From Strongylocentrotus purpuratus (lineage: Eukaryota > Echinodermata > Echinoidea > Camarodonta > Strongylocentrotidae), in NCBI RefSeq assembly GCF_000002235.5, contig NW_022145532.1, positions 682,001 to 746,000 of the forward strand: 64,000 nucleotides of DNA. Direction: 5' to 3'. This document shows, one piece after another, positions 34,402-46,303 of the stretch (position 1 is its first letter; the number at the start of each line of letters is the position of its first letter). A program made the position numbers and the translations under genes. Below the pieces are notes generated by a model that was not told the DNA's origin, did no database searches, and saw only the letters and a list, made by a program, of their open reading frames with translations.

Positions 34402-37400
34402 ATGTCGGGCAAGCTCCTTCTGAAGTACCTCCAGAACAACTTGGAGAAAGAACAACTTCAGCAAGGCATTGCTGTAAGTCTTGAGTACTAGTAAAGTAAT
34501 AATAGCTGAAATCAATCAATTCGGATTTCTCATTTTTGCGCTAGAAATACATATCATCGATAGTATGAAATCAACAATTTCATTATGGCAATTATGATGG
34601 CAATGGTGAAACTAAATATCGCATAATATAAGTTTTAAACCATATTAGGTAAAACTGAATTGTATATCTGATGCTTTAATACAAGTGTCATATAATATTT
34701 ATTAAAAAAATCAGAGATTGAAATAAGAAACCCAAAATTCAAAAAGAAATCTTTATTTTTTTATTTTCTTGCTTTGTTTTGGATGACAGAGCCTGGCAAC
34801 TCAGCTTGGAGTTAGGGCTGATGGAGATAGCACAGCCCTCCTCACTAAGATCAGCTCTCTGGTGACAGAATCAGAGAGGAGGAGAGTGTCAGCAGAGAGA
34901 AGGGCTAAGGCATTTGAGGAGAGGTACCTGGACAATACCATGAATGGCCAAATCTTGGAGCTAGAGCTGGCTGAGGCCAGAAAGCAGAAAGATGCTGCTT
35001 TGAAGAATCTCCAAGTAAACCATTTATTTATTTATTTTTCTATTTTTGTTGCATATCGGTTTGACGGTATAACAATGTTGCTTTTCATTAGTCCCATTGG
35101 TTTTCACCATTTTTGTCTCTTCCGATAGGGTTCTCTTATTTCAAAATCGAGAAAAAAAGGCATGCTAATATGATACGAACAAATAAATTCATAGTTGTAT
35201 ACCTATAGAATGTCTATTAGAAATACTGTTTGATTTTCTTTTGTGTTTTTCCTTTAGGATCTGACATGGCAGCCAACGGTCCTATCTCCTGCCGACAGCG
35301 GCCCGTCTACTTGTGTTTCTTGGTAAATATCAAAAACAAACAATACATTAAGCACAATAAAAGTGAAATAGTAATGCTCTTGTTAATTTAAAGTGGTGTA
35401 ATTGAGAAACAGTTAATATTTACAACTTTTTGTGAAGAGCATTACGCCATGGAATCAATATCGATTGATACTCACAGGAGGCCAATATCATGATGGGAAA
35501 TGTTATGTCGGTGTTTCTGTTGTCTTTAGGTGTTCTGGAGTTAATCCCCAAACACCATCTACAGCACCATTAGACAATGGAGTAGCACCCACCCATCCAT
35601 CTACTCCTAGCACAGCCCCCATCGACACCGTCCCGTTATCCCTCATGTAAGAATCACAAACAAAGGGCTACCCTATGTAAACAAAAATAGTGATAAATAA
35701 AACATACAAACAAACAAATAAATGATGGAATAAAATTCGGATTATAGATGAATTAATTAATTGATTAACTAATAACTAAAAGAATGAATATACACGAGGA
35801 AACCATGAATAAATAAATACCCCAACAAAATACGTATGTATATATGTCACATCCTAGAGAGATGCAAGCAACGTTTGTGTGCCCTTGGATCTGACACTAG
35901 TCTGGTCAGAAAGTATTATCTTGTGGAATGAAAGGATAAACATGAACGAATTCTTCTGATTTTCCATTTTTTCATTAGACCACCTAGCCCCAGCCCTTTG
36001 GTTAGTGACCATGGTACCCCTCTAGCTGGTACCCCTCTAACAGTTCCTCTGCCCGCTCAGGCCCCTGTGGTTCCCCAACTTACTCCACGCACAGCTTCAC
36101 GGTAAGACAACATTAATTTTTCTTTAACAACATTTTTAAAAATATTTTTGTTTGGAAATTTCTAAAACAAATGAAAACATTAATTACCTTTTCATTTAAG
36201 TGGGAAAATGCAAAAATCTGAGAAGGTTTTTTGTGATTTGTTTGTTTGATTGTATTTTTATATTTTTGTTATTACTTCGATATCTATCTTCTCTAACCAG
36301 ATCTCCAAAAGTGAGTGCTGCTGATGTTGGAACCACTTCGCCTTCGAGCAGAGCAGCTGTCCCAGCCCAAGGCCCATCAGCCTCCTCCTACGTTTGGGGG
36401 ACGTCTGATCTAATGTCGTTTCACAAGGGCGGTGGCGACGTCTTCTTGGGCAGCGGGGCCAACGGGACGGTACATCTCTACCGTCATCGTGCAACCGACC
36501 ATCCGATCGCGCTGAAAACCTTCGAGCTACCTAACGACATCAAATCAATGACAAGGAAGGTGGGTTAACAAAAAATTAACAAAATAATTTGGTTGCCGCC
36601 CCTTTATGACTGAGCATTGTAGCGACATACGATGACTAAAGAGAGGGAAGAATGAGAATGATGATGAAAACATAAAAACAACAATACTGATAATGGTCAT
36701 GAATTTGTATCTATACTCAAGTATCTTCTTTTTTTTGTTCAACCTTACAGGCGACCGCCATCCAGTCGGAAGCTTTCATCCTTGACGTTCTCGGCAGGGA
36801 GGATTGCTTTCCCACTTTTCTTGGATGCTTGGAGATCAGCCCAGGTAAGATAGGTCTTGCGATGGATTTCGTCGGGGATACGATGACGGGAGAGTCCTGG
36901 ACACTGAGCCGTGGCATGCGAAACCTAGCCCTTAGCCAGCAAGGCTGGTGAGTACAGATGAGTTTCTCTTTAAATCTTTAAGTCTTTGAACGATCAAAAG
37001 TCTTTTTGTGAGTGCTACATTATTTTGATAGAGGCCTTGTGGATATGACAGCAGTCTGTGGAAAGACATTGATCTCCATTTGCCACTTTCGACCCAGGTA
37101 AAATAAACGATGATGATGACGATGTCGTTGTACTTCAGGGCAGTACACAGGTTGTATAGAATAATGCATTATTGTGAAACCAATTACCGTCCTTTTTTCT
37201 TCAAACAGGCTAGCTCTGGCTCTCGACATCGCCAAGTCCCTAGGTCGCATCCATGAGAAAGGCTTTCTCATGAACGACCTTAAAGAAGATAACTGCTTGC
37301 TCCGGAAGACACCAACTGGTCGGTGGCAAGCAGTTATCGTGGACTTCGGGCTCGCGTGTCCTTGCGATGCACCTTACTTCTACCGCTTTTCCAATGAAAA

Positions 37401-38049
37401 CAAGGAGAAGTACCGTAGAAGGGTATGCTGATTATTTTTTTCTTTTTCTTCTAATGTGGTTCCTATGAAATTTGGTAAATCATTTTTCTGTGTGTGTGAG
37501 AAAAATGGAAAGGGGCAGAATAAGCGAATATATAGATATTACTAACAGGATTATTTGGCTAATTATTGTTTTTCATATTTCTGTTGACATCATAGACAAT
37601 GTGCCCACAGGATCTCAAACATTAAGAATTGGGCCCGGAACGCTTCCCTTTCTTGGCTATCTACCCGTATTACGTCATAGTATTTCACTCAAGTTTATAT
37701 AATTTGTATTTCAGTAGCTTGTGATCTTCTCGGTGTGCAATGAATTTGATGTACAGGTAGTTAAAAATATAAACAAATACCCTTTTATTTAAAAGAATTT
37801 CAATCGTCATGTATTCCCCTCTTATTTTTACAGGAGGTGTATGTCCACATCGCTCCTGAATGCGCCCTCGATGACCGGCTGACCTCGGTCGCGAGCGACG
37901 TGTTCCAGCTCGGAAGACTTCTCACCTTAATGGGAGGTGCTACGACAAACGCCGATCTCACCGCCATCGGCAACATCTGTCGACAGAGCTCACAACTCTG
38001 CCGACCTAGCATCGACGAAGTCGTAGCCGAGCTGGAGAGAATGATGTAG
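34402..38049 (+). CDS. Coiled-coil protein kinase, non-RD type, 495 residues
   Basis: Nine exons join without a break: 34402-34473, 34790-35014, 35258-35322, 35530-35646, 35979-36101, 36301-36559, 36751-36947, 37209-37422 and 37834-38049. All introns are GT/AG and the sum is 1488 bases, ATG to TAG. Residues 1-100 form a charged helical, probably coiled-coil, region; about 105-230 are a Pro/Ser/Thr-rich linker. The kinase domain follows: glycine loop GSGANGTV (251-258), VAIK-like IALK with Lys273, helix-C Glu294, catalytic loop MNDLKEDN (374-381) with Asp376, Lys378 and Asn381, DFG 398-400, APE 431-433 and Asp446 in SDVFQLG. The essential residues are present, so activity is plausible. The HRD motif reads MND, which makes it a non-RD kinase. 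Substrate, partners and pathway are unknown; it resembles the NDLK-type kinase expansions of marine invertebrates. Ser/Thr versus Tyr specificity cannot be told. Confidence 0.85.
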
Positions 38050-39367
38050 ACAAGCACTGTATTCGATAAAATATGAGATTATATTAATTTTTTTAATTCA
38101 ATTCAATTTCAATTCAATTTCAATTTCTCTTTCTTTGTTATATTTTCCAATTCCGGAAATGTACAAATCGCCATGCGTTTTTCATGCATTCAAAAGCCGT
38201 TGTTACTAAAAGTCGAATTTAACTCACAACATATTATTGCAAGCTCTTTAAAGTGAAAACAAAAGACATCCAAATGACTTTTATTGGATAATTTATCTTT
38301 GGAGATAGGTAAGTATCACCCCAAAAAAACTACAAAGATAAAGCAATAGGCCTAATTTGTCAAGACTTTACAGCAGTGGACAATTTGCGATTTGTAAATT
38401 TCTACAATTAAGAAAAGCACAACTAATATGGAAAACGCAAATGAATTCAGTATCATAATTATATATTGGTATTTGCGTTATTACATTTAGGCCTACATGC
38501 GCTGGTTTGGTATCTTTTTAGTTCATGCAAAATGAAAAGTCAATCTTTTTTTTTTTTGAGGGGGGGGGGTTATAATGAAATGTCTGATATCTTTTCGAAA
38601 TACAGTGTTAGGTAAGTATTGTAAATATTCATTCTATTCTTCGTGTTTTGTATATGTATTTGATGATATAACTAAACAGGAATTACTATGTCTTGAGTTC
38701 ATGAAAAACTTTTCACATTGAAATTCAAATCATAAGAACCAAATGAATACACTTTTGAGTTTGAGCAAGATTTTTAATAATGTAACGGTATAGCACATAA
38801 CAATTTCAAATGACACAAAGAGTTCTGTCAAACTTGGAAATAGCCTACTTGTGTTTTTTTACTTTTCTTTTTAACAAAAGGCAGGCTGCGCCCATGTGAA
38901 ATCTAAACATAGTACCGTCTGATTTGAAAAGAAGAGAAAAATCTTGTGCAATACAACCGACTGCAAGACGATCCCATGAATGGAATAAACGGACATACTT
39001 TGTAAATACCGAAACTATGAAAAGTTAAATTAATTCAAATGAAAAGAAATGAAATCATTTGAAATCGAATGAAATTAAATCATTAAAAAGAAAACAATAT
39101 TTGTCTTTGTCCTAAAAACTGAACAAGAAAACAATTCACAGGATTTAAAATCAATTGCTCACATTTTTCCTTACAATATCGGATGGTTTTGGAAAACTTC
39201 TAAGCATTCGGAGATGGAATAATCGGTATTAACCGAAGGTAGACCGTCACGGTATAGAGCGGGATTGGGCTCTGTACATGGTAGGGTTCTTGTCATTACA
39301 GCTTTTCTTTACTATAGGCTACGAAGCCTCAATAGTAATGTGGCAAAAAAAAACGAAATATAAATAG
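38020..39367 (+). repeat. Tandem duplication unit 1 (kinase tail and 3' flank)
   Basis: The unit starts at the codon GTC in the last kinase exon (VVAELERMM stop) and runs to a boundary with AAATATAAATAG. It matches 39368-40761 over its whole length with moderate divergence and small indels. Shared landmarks include CATGCGTTTTTCATGCATTC, AATAATCGGTATTAACCGAA and ATGGTAGGGTTCTTGTC. Confidence 0.85.
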
Positions 39368-40761
39368 GTCGTAGACGAGCTGGTTAGGATGTTGTAGTCA
39401 AACCTTGTTTTCGACAAGATATCAAATTATCTATTTTAAAAATTTAATTCGATTCTAATTCAATTTTAATTTCTCTTTCTTTGTTACATTTTTGAATTTC
39501 AGAAATGTATAAATCGCAATGCGTTTTTCATGCATTCAATAGCCGTTGTTACTAAGGGTCGAATTAAACCCACAACATATTATTGCAAGCTCTTTAAAGT
39601 GACAATAAATTACATCCAAATGACGTTCATTGGATAACTTTTTTTTGTATAGGTTAGTATCACGGACAAAATAAACAATTATATTGCAATGATTTGTCAA
39701 AACTTTACAGCAGTGTTCATTTTGCGATTTGTAAATTTCTGCAATTAAGAAAAGCACAACTAAAATAAAAATCGCAAATATTTGCAATATCATAATTATG
39801 AGTAGTAAATTGGTATTTGCGGTTATTACCTAGGCCTACATGAGCTGGTTTGGTATCTTTTTTAATTCATGCAATATAAATTGTCTTTTTTTTTGGGGGG
39901 GTCATAATGAAATGCTTGATATCTTTTCGAAACACAGTGTTAGGGCCATTTTAAATATCCATTCTATTCTTCATCTTTTGTATATGTATATTTTATGATA
40001 GCTCTAAATAAAAATTACTGACATTAATATGTCTTGACTGATGAACGTCAGTTTAAAGAATTAATTCATGAAAAATTTGTCAGGATGAAATTCAAATCAT
40101 ATTAACCAAATGAATACACTGTCGAGTTTGAGCAAGATTTGAAAAAATGTTACGACATAACACAAAACAATTTCAAATGACACAAAGAGTTATGTCAAAC
40201 TTGGAAATACTTGTGTTTGTTTTTCTTTTCCTTTTAACAAAAATTAGGCTGCGCCAATGTGAAATCTAAATACATTATCATCTTATTTGATAAGAAGAGA
40301 CAAATTTTGTGCAATACAAACGACTGCAAGACGGTCCCATGAATGGAAAAAACGGACATACTTTGTAAATACCGAAACCATGAAATGCAAAATTAAATGA
40401 AACATGAAAACTTAAATTAATTCAAATGAAAAGAAATGAAATCATTTGAAATCGAATGAAATGAAATTATTAAAAAGAAAAACAATATTTGTCTTTGACC
40501 TAAGAATTGAACAAGAAAACAATTCACAGTATTTAAAATCAATTGCTCACATTTTTCCTTACAAAATTAATATTGGATGGTTTCGGAAAACCTCTAAGTA
40601 TTCGGAGATGGAATAATCGGTATTAACCGAAGGTAGACCATCACGGTACAGAGCGGGATGGGGCTTTGTACATGGTAGGGTTCTTGTCCTTACAGCTTTT
40701 CTTTATTATAGGCTACGACGTACAATAGTAATGTGACAAAAAAAAAACGAAATATGAATAG
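39368..40761 (+). repeat. Tandem duplication unit 2 with relic kinase tail
   Basis: The second unit opens with GTC GTA GAC GAG CTG..., which reads VVDELVRML then TAG, the counterpart of VVAELERMM and its stop. It ends with AATATGAATAG, the same junction as unit 1. The preserved reading suggests a relic of a second kinase 3' end, left by unequal crossover or by deletion of a former paralogue. Confidence 0.8.
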
Positions 40762-40934
40762 GTACATGTATACTAACTTCGATATACTTTTAAAAATGTG
40801 GAATGCAATTATGTCGCGAGACTTGTCCCCTGCAGCTTTATCGTAAATTATGACGATGACGTGGCCTCACTGAAATCATTTAAGTATGCAAAAGAGCACC
40901 ATAGTACCATATACGGAACTCAAGGTTTAAAATA

Positions 40935-41335
40935 GGCGGGCCCCGGACGCTATTTTTTTTCCCAAACAGGTTTGCCAATGCTAATTTTTCCGGTCTTCTG
41001 ATTGGCTGATATGTTACGTCATTATGACGAAACCGTAAGGGTGAGTGATAAGGTTATAGAAATCATGCAGAATCACATTTCATCAACCCATCGTTGGCTC
41101 AATCGGTAAGGTCAGCGTTTTACAACCATAGTGTTGTGGGTTCAAGTCACGGTTTAATCCGTTTTTTTGCCTTTATAAATAGTGAGGCAAAGCAATAAAA
41201 AATCAAAGTCTAATTTTATTGTTTGTGACCTCTTTCCAAGCTGATAATGACGTAGAACATATCAGCCATTGAGAAGCACGGAAATATAAGAAATTGCAAA
41301 CCTGTTTGGGAATAAAAAAATTCGCGCCCCAGACC
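40935..41335. mobile_element. Foldback element enclosing a tRNA-like segment
   Basis: The left arm (about 40935-41027, with TTCCCAAACAGGTTTGC and TGGCTGATATGTT) is the diverged reverse complement of the right arm (about 41242-41335). Between them, 41089-41160 resembles a tRNA (TGGCTCAATCGGTAAGG as A box; GGGTTCAAGTCA as B box). A diverged GGTTCCGCACCTG end lies further right near 41418. Confidence 0.6.
41089..41160 (+). repeat. tRNA-like SINE head
   Basis: It has A- and B-box-like motifs with tRNA spacing, but no matching acceptor stem or discriminator was found, so it is a SINE-type or pseudo-tRNA sequence rather than a working gene. Confidence 0.5.
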
Positions 41336-41429
41336 CCACCCCGTAAACGCTTCGCACCCGCAATTAAGTACATTTCACGCCCCAACCCCTTTTTGGAAAA
41401 ATTCGGTTCCGCACCTGGGTTGAGAGCTC

Positions 41430-42050
41430 TGTACATTGATTAATACGCTCTAGTGAAGAAAAGGGTTTCAATTCACATTTGAACGTATACAAATGGCGGC
41501 TTTTTGAACATCATTGTGATTATTCAAATAACTATAAATTAATTTTAGCAACACCATTTTTCTAAAGGAACCATTTGAAGATGTCCTTAACAGATTTTAC
41601 AGGTTTTTGCCGCGATGGGACAAGCTTGAGCATCTAAATTTCATCATTTTTGTTGTTGACAGGCTGCATGATATTAATAAATGCCAACTGAATAGAAGGG
41701 GTTAGGTTACTCTCCGTAGACAATGATTCGGGGGTGGAAGGGGTTGAAACCCTCTAAATCCAGTGCTGGAAACGCCATTGGTTTTTTCTTCATGACCAGT
41801 AACTAACCGTAGTTGCACAAATAAATTCATCGCCTGAGCAGGATACCCAATAAAGCTCCCTCTTTAATATGGTGTGCCGATGAAAAGCATTGGCTAATCT
41901 AAGGGGTAATATACACTGTTGGTCATAATGGTGTAGTAATTATTTTTACCCCAATTTATGGAATGATTTTGACAATGATTTATTCCTAATAGATCTAGAT
42001 AAAAGTATATTCTCAGATTTTATTGAATAATAATTTGTGAGTGTTTTTTT
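41430..42050. other. Gene-free stretch
   Basis: AT-rich DNA with no recognised feature. Confidence 0.45.
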
Positions 42051-42054
42051 TTGC

Positions 42055-42236
42055 GTGACTGCTAAAGCACGTGTATGTTACTATGGTAATCAACTAGGGG
42101 ACCTACGCCATTAAATCATAACTGACAGTAATGAGGAATAATGCCTCATAAAAGGGCACTAATATAGCTGATCGACACGGTTTTGATCATGGGGCCTCAC
42201 AGTAACGAGGCCATTGCTTAGCCACTAAATCATGAC
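42055..42236 (-). mobile_element. tRNA-derived SINE, second copy
   Basis: On the - strand it starts with GATTTAGTGGCTAAGCAATGG (A-box region), carries a decayed B box (GATCAAAACC), and shares CATTATTCCTCATTAC and TAGTGCCCTTTT with the copy at 10070-10243. It is more diverged than that copy at the B box. Confidence 0.7.
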
Positions 42237-42540
42237 TGTACGCAGCGGGGGCCAAGGTACGTCGCCGCCCCCACAAATACAAACAACAAAGCAAATGCAA
42301 TCAATTATCAATAATTCATTGCATTTTGCCCCGACCCCTAACATAAAAAAAATCCTTTATGTGGGCATGCCTTTAATCAAAATGTATGGCCCTACAGATT
42401 AATTTGTCCTGTTGGGGACCCAGTTTTGACCTAAAATTGACCGGCGACCGACGGGAAATCGACAGGCCACCGCCCAGGAATCGTTGGGGACTTGGGGCTC
42501 TACAGCCTGCTCGAAAATCGTTGGGCGATACCTAAATTCC

Positions 42541-42580
42541 AGCGGCGACCGAGCAGACTACAAATCGGTCGGTCGCCGCT
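42541..42580. repeat. Perfect 12-bp stem hairpin
   Basis: AGCGGCGACCGA at 42541-42552 pairs with TCGGTCGCCGCT at 42569-42580. It sits in a GC-richer patch just left of a longer hairpin. Confidence 0.75.
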
Positions 42581-42604
42581 CTGAGGTATGACCATAACTT
42601 AACC

Positions 42605-42677
42605 CCGTTTCGGTGACGATCAGCCATACATCAAGTCTTTCGTCTTTTTTGTGCATGGCTGATCGTCAACGAAACGG
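42605..42677. repeat. Long hairpin, 26-bp arms
   Basis: The arm starting CCGTTTCGGTGACGATCAGC (42605-42630) pairs with 42652-42677 with two mismatches around a loop of about 21 bases. It is pre-miRNA-sized, but could equally be a small foldback element. Confidence 0.75.
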
Positions 42678-42679
42678 AG

Positions 42680-43260
42680 GGACGCATTGTATTGTGTACT
42701 ACTACCACTAATTGTCGGCAGAAACGAAATACAACAAGGAAGGCTGTATTACGGATAACATCAAAATAATATAAGAAACATTGTAATCAAAAGCATTTCG
42801 TGACCACTTGTTAATCGTGATGGGGGGGGGGGAGGTGTTGAACTGTCCAGTATCTTGAAGAAAAAAGAATGTTTCGCCGCACCCAGAATGACCCGTATCT
42901 ATATAATGTCCATCCAATGTAAAGCTCAGTTAGTTCGTACTCTTAATTACATCGGTATTCATCACTTTAAAAATATATATATATATTTAACACGATAGCA
43001 GAGAATTTCGACAAATTTCAGTACTTTATTGCATGTTCGAATTTCGTAAAAGTACGTCATGGTCATATTATCACATTTTATTACGTTTTGGACAAGGCTT
43101 TTGAAATCTATAGACCGGTTTACTAAAATATTCTAATAAATTGTATGCAGACTGGATAAATAAGTTGTACTTCATCCATTAATAACAGGTTAATGGAATA
43201 CTTCGTCACTAGGTTCCCAGGGAAGAAACATCCATAAATTTGAATATGTTTGTAAACCGA
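42680..43260. other. Gene-free stretch
   Basis: No recognised gene. A G run near 42821-42832 and an (AT)n tract near 42970-42988 are present. Confidence 0.45.
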
Positions 43261-43279
43261 ACTATTGCCCTGTGTGCGC

Positions 43280-43545
43280 AAGCTTTTAAAGCTTCGTCGG
43301 ACTGGCGTAGGGAAGCGTACTACTGCGTAGGCTTGGCGTACTGTAGCGTAGTGTTGCCTAGACTGGCGTAAACAAATGTGTATTTTCTGCGTCTAGGGTC
43401 TACACCGAAAGTACGCGCGTCCATCTCGCGTACCCCTTTGCGTACGTCCCTCAGTGTATATTTTCGTAGGGCAGCGTACGCTCGGCGTAGTCGGTACGCA
43501 ACACTACGCCACTATACGCATGGCCCGGTGTGAAAGGGGCTTTAG
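43280..43545. repeat. GCGTA/TACGC-rich repeat with GGTGTGAAAGGGGC end
   Basis: About 265 bases are packed with GGCGTA, GCGTAC and TACGCC in both orientations and end in CCCGGTGTGAAAGGGGCTTT. The reverse complement of that end, CCCCTTTCACACCGGG, has the form of MITE termini. The left terminus is not clear. Confidence 0.45.
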
Positions 43546-43840
43546 GGATAGTGACGAGTTTTGCCATTTTTTTAAACCTGTGATTAATGAATGAAATACA
43601 ATACTTGGAATCCAATCTGTATATTTTACTTGTTGCTATGTCAGAAAAGCCTCGGGCAAGATTTCAGGTTGTCAAGGGCAATCCTTAGGGAGTTGATGAA
43701 TCGTTTAATACTGTATAACATTCTTGGTATGCATGGTTTGGTAAACGTCATTTTTGTGTACTTCTCTGCTCTTCTCTTTTCTTCTCTATAATCCTCTTCT
43801 CTCTCTCTCTCTCTCTTTCTCTCTATATCAATATATATTT

Positions 43841-43872
<32 letters not shown>

Positions 43873-45692
43873 ACACTTGTTTTCAATAATAATAATCTTA
43901 GACGTATACAAATAAAAGTATTATGTCGCGTACTAGTGAGTGTCATCCTAGGCTCTATGGTAACAAGATCAACTAAGAAAGCATGTTAATGTCCTCAATT
44001 ATCTGATGCCTAGTACCTGGAATGGCATATTAGAGTGTTGTTTCTATTGAGTCTGTCATCTACATGTCTAATTATCGAGATAATATCTGCGGTGTAGCAG
44101 CTTTGGATTGATGCAGCGCACTTTTCCCTGATATACTCTCGTAGCCATGACAACTTCCCCCAGGGGATACCATCATTATCTCTGTAGGATAGACCACTTT
44201 CCTATGTCATCGAGGTCTTCAAGTCGCTGGGATGGTTGTTATTCTTTCCTATTGTCTTTACCTTTGAATCGTAAAAATCAGTGATTATGAAATATTTTGT
44301 TTGTTTTGAATAAAAACACTTGATTTTGTCAAAGAGTATACTAGGTGTGGATAAATCCATTATTTTGTGAGCTTTCCGATCGGCCAATGAAGATAAATGT
44401 GTCAATTTTTGAAAAATTCATTCCAACAAATTTCAAAATACTAAACTAGCCATATTTGATAGACAACAACACCTTTACATCTCCTCCGGGCTCCAGGTAC
44501 ATGCTCGTTTCAATATTTCCACTTGACTTAGTGACATTTAATTCAATCAAAACAATTTAATGATATAACGTGATAAGGAAGCATGATTAAGCGGGGATTA
44601 TTCAATTCGAAAACAGACCAAAATGTTAAATCTGAAATATAAAACAACTTATTGCAAAAAATAAAATTCTACATGTTTTCTCAATTCTTTCATTCTTTTT
44701 CATATTTATATTTTCTTCTATGAAACACCTAAATGCTGATAAAACTCCGCACAATAAAAATTCATTGAACAATATAATCTTTTGATTTTGTATATAAAAT
44801 TTATTAAAATTTCTAATACTTCAAATCAATTACAGAGGATTTTTATGAATATGTTGTAATATATTGATCATCTTTTTTCAGTCATTCTTTTTTTCATAAT
44901 GTACATGAAAATCAAATTAAATTACGATAAAGATGCGACATAAAAACCCCGGTCCTCTGTGTGGTTATATGAACATTACTGCTTAATCACACTATAGGCA
45001 GGGTGTAACGAAAGAAATAAAATTTTACAAACATAACATAAGAGCTCAACAAAGACAAAAGAAATATGCATATTATAGCAATTAACTAGTGCATTTCTCC
45101 TATTTATAACTGATAATATCATACCATTATACGATATTACTACCAGCCTTTTGTTAATTAAATCATTACAGAATCAATATCTTCATTCAAAATAAGTTTC
45201 CTATTACATACATAGTTTAATAGTAATAATGGAGGGGGTATATTGAAGTGTAAAATTCGAAGAAAGATATATGTATACAATATATATTTTTGGCATCCAC
45301 AAACCAAATTTTTCTCTTTGTTATATGAAGAGGTAAAGAGAGGACTAAACTAGCCGATATTATAGCAAATATCCTATTGTTAGAACCGAATAGGAAAACT
45401 GTTAAATCCCTTTCTTTCAAGATAAACCAAAAATAGAATGCTCTCCTTAATATTCAGTATAACTGCAGTGGTGAATTGCATTTTCTTTATTCGTTGCAGG
45501 CGTCTGAAAAATATGAAGTATTCTACATCATCAGATCATTAAATCTTGATGGGTGCTCAACGGTTATTCAAATTATACGAAATCAAATATTTTTTGTGTG
45601 TAATTTGTACATTGAACTTCCTCTCTCTCTCTACCCCCCCCCTTTTTCCCTCTCTCTCTCTCTCTCTCTCTATTTCTATTCCTCTCTCTTTT

Positions 45693-45731
<39 letters not shown>

Positions 45732-46255
45732 GTAAACATATGCAAAATTTGAATCGGGAAATATGTCTTTAACGGCATGCAGAATAGTGTTGGTTGCAAA
45801 ACATTGGTTTCTGTTAGTTCTGGCATGACATATTGATGTAGAGATTTATATTCAATTTGATTCCGAGGGAAGCATACTCCCGCAATTCACCGCCTTTGGT
45901 TCTGTTCTCATCGCAGCTCCCAATCTCCTCCTCTTATTTCAAATTTGTATATAACTAGATAGGCCTACACCAGTGCACATTGCCCAAGGTATAATAGTGC
46001 ACATGTAGAATATCACCCGTGATATTGAAATTAAATGATCTGATCTTTCGGTGTGATCAAACCTCAATGAAACTTGCCTAAATTTGCTTCAATTCCCACA
46101 TCTGTAGAATAACAAAACGATGGGAGTTTACGGTGCAAGACTAGCTGGAGTTAATGGATTGAGTTCATTATCCGTTGATGCGTACTGTTGCAAATGCTCT
46201 CTCTCTCTATCCCACTCTCTCGAGTTACCCTTTCTCCCTTTCCCTCACTCCCTCC

Positions 46256-46303
<48 letters not shown>

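Noticed and set aside
36840-36850. Strong donor CAG|GTAAGA inside kinase exon 7
   Set aside because: Use of it would remove the kinase hinge region and break the frame; the exon reads on with good kinase sequence.
37032-37097. A 66-base candidate exon between kinase exons 7 and 8
   Set aside because: It has AG/GT borders and a length divisible by three, but splicing it in would create TGA at the junction; the model without it is fully open.
41089-41160. A functional tRNA gene
   Set aside because: A- and B-box-like motifs are present, but no acceptor stem pairing or proper cloverleaf could be drawn.
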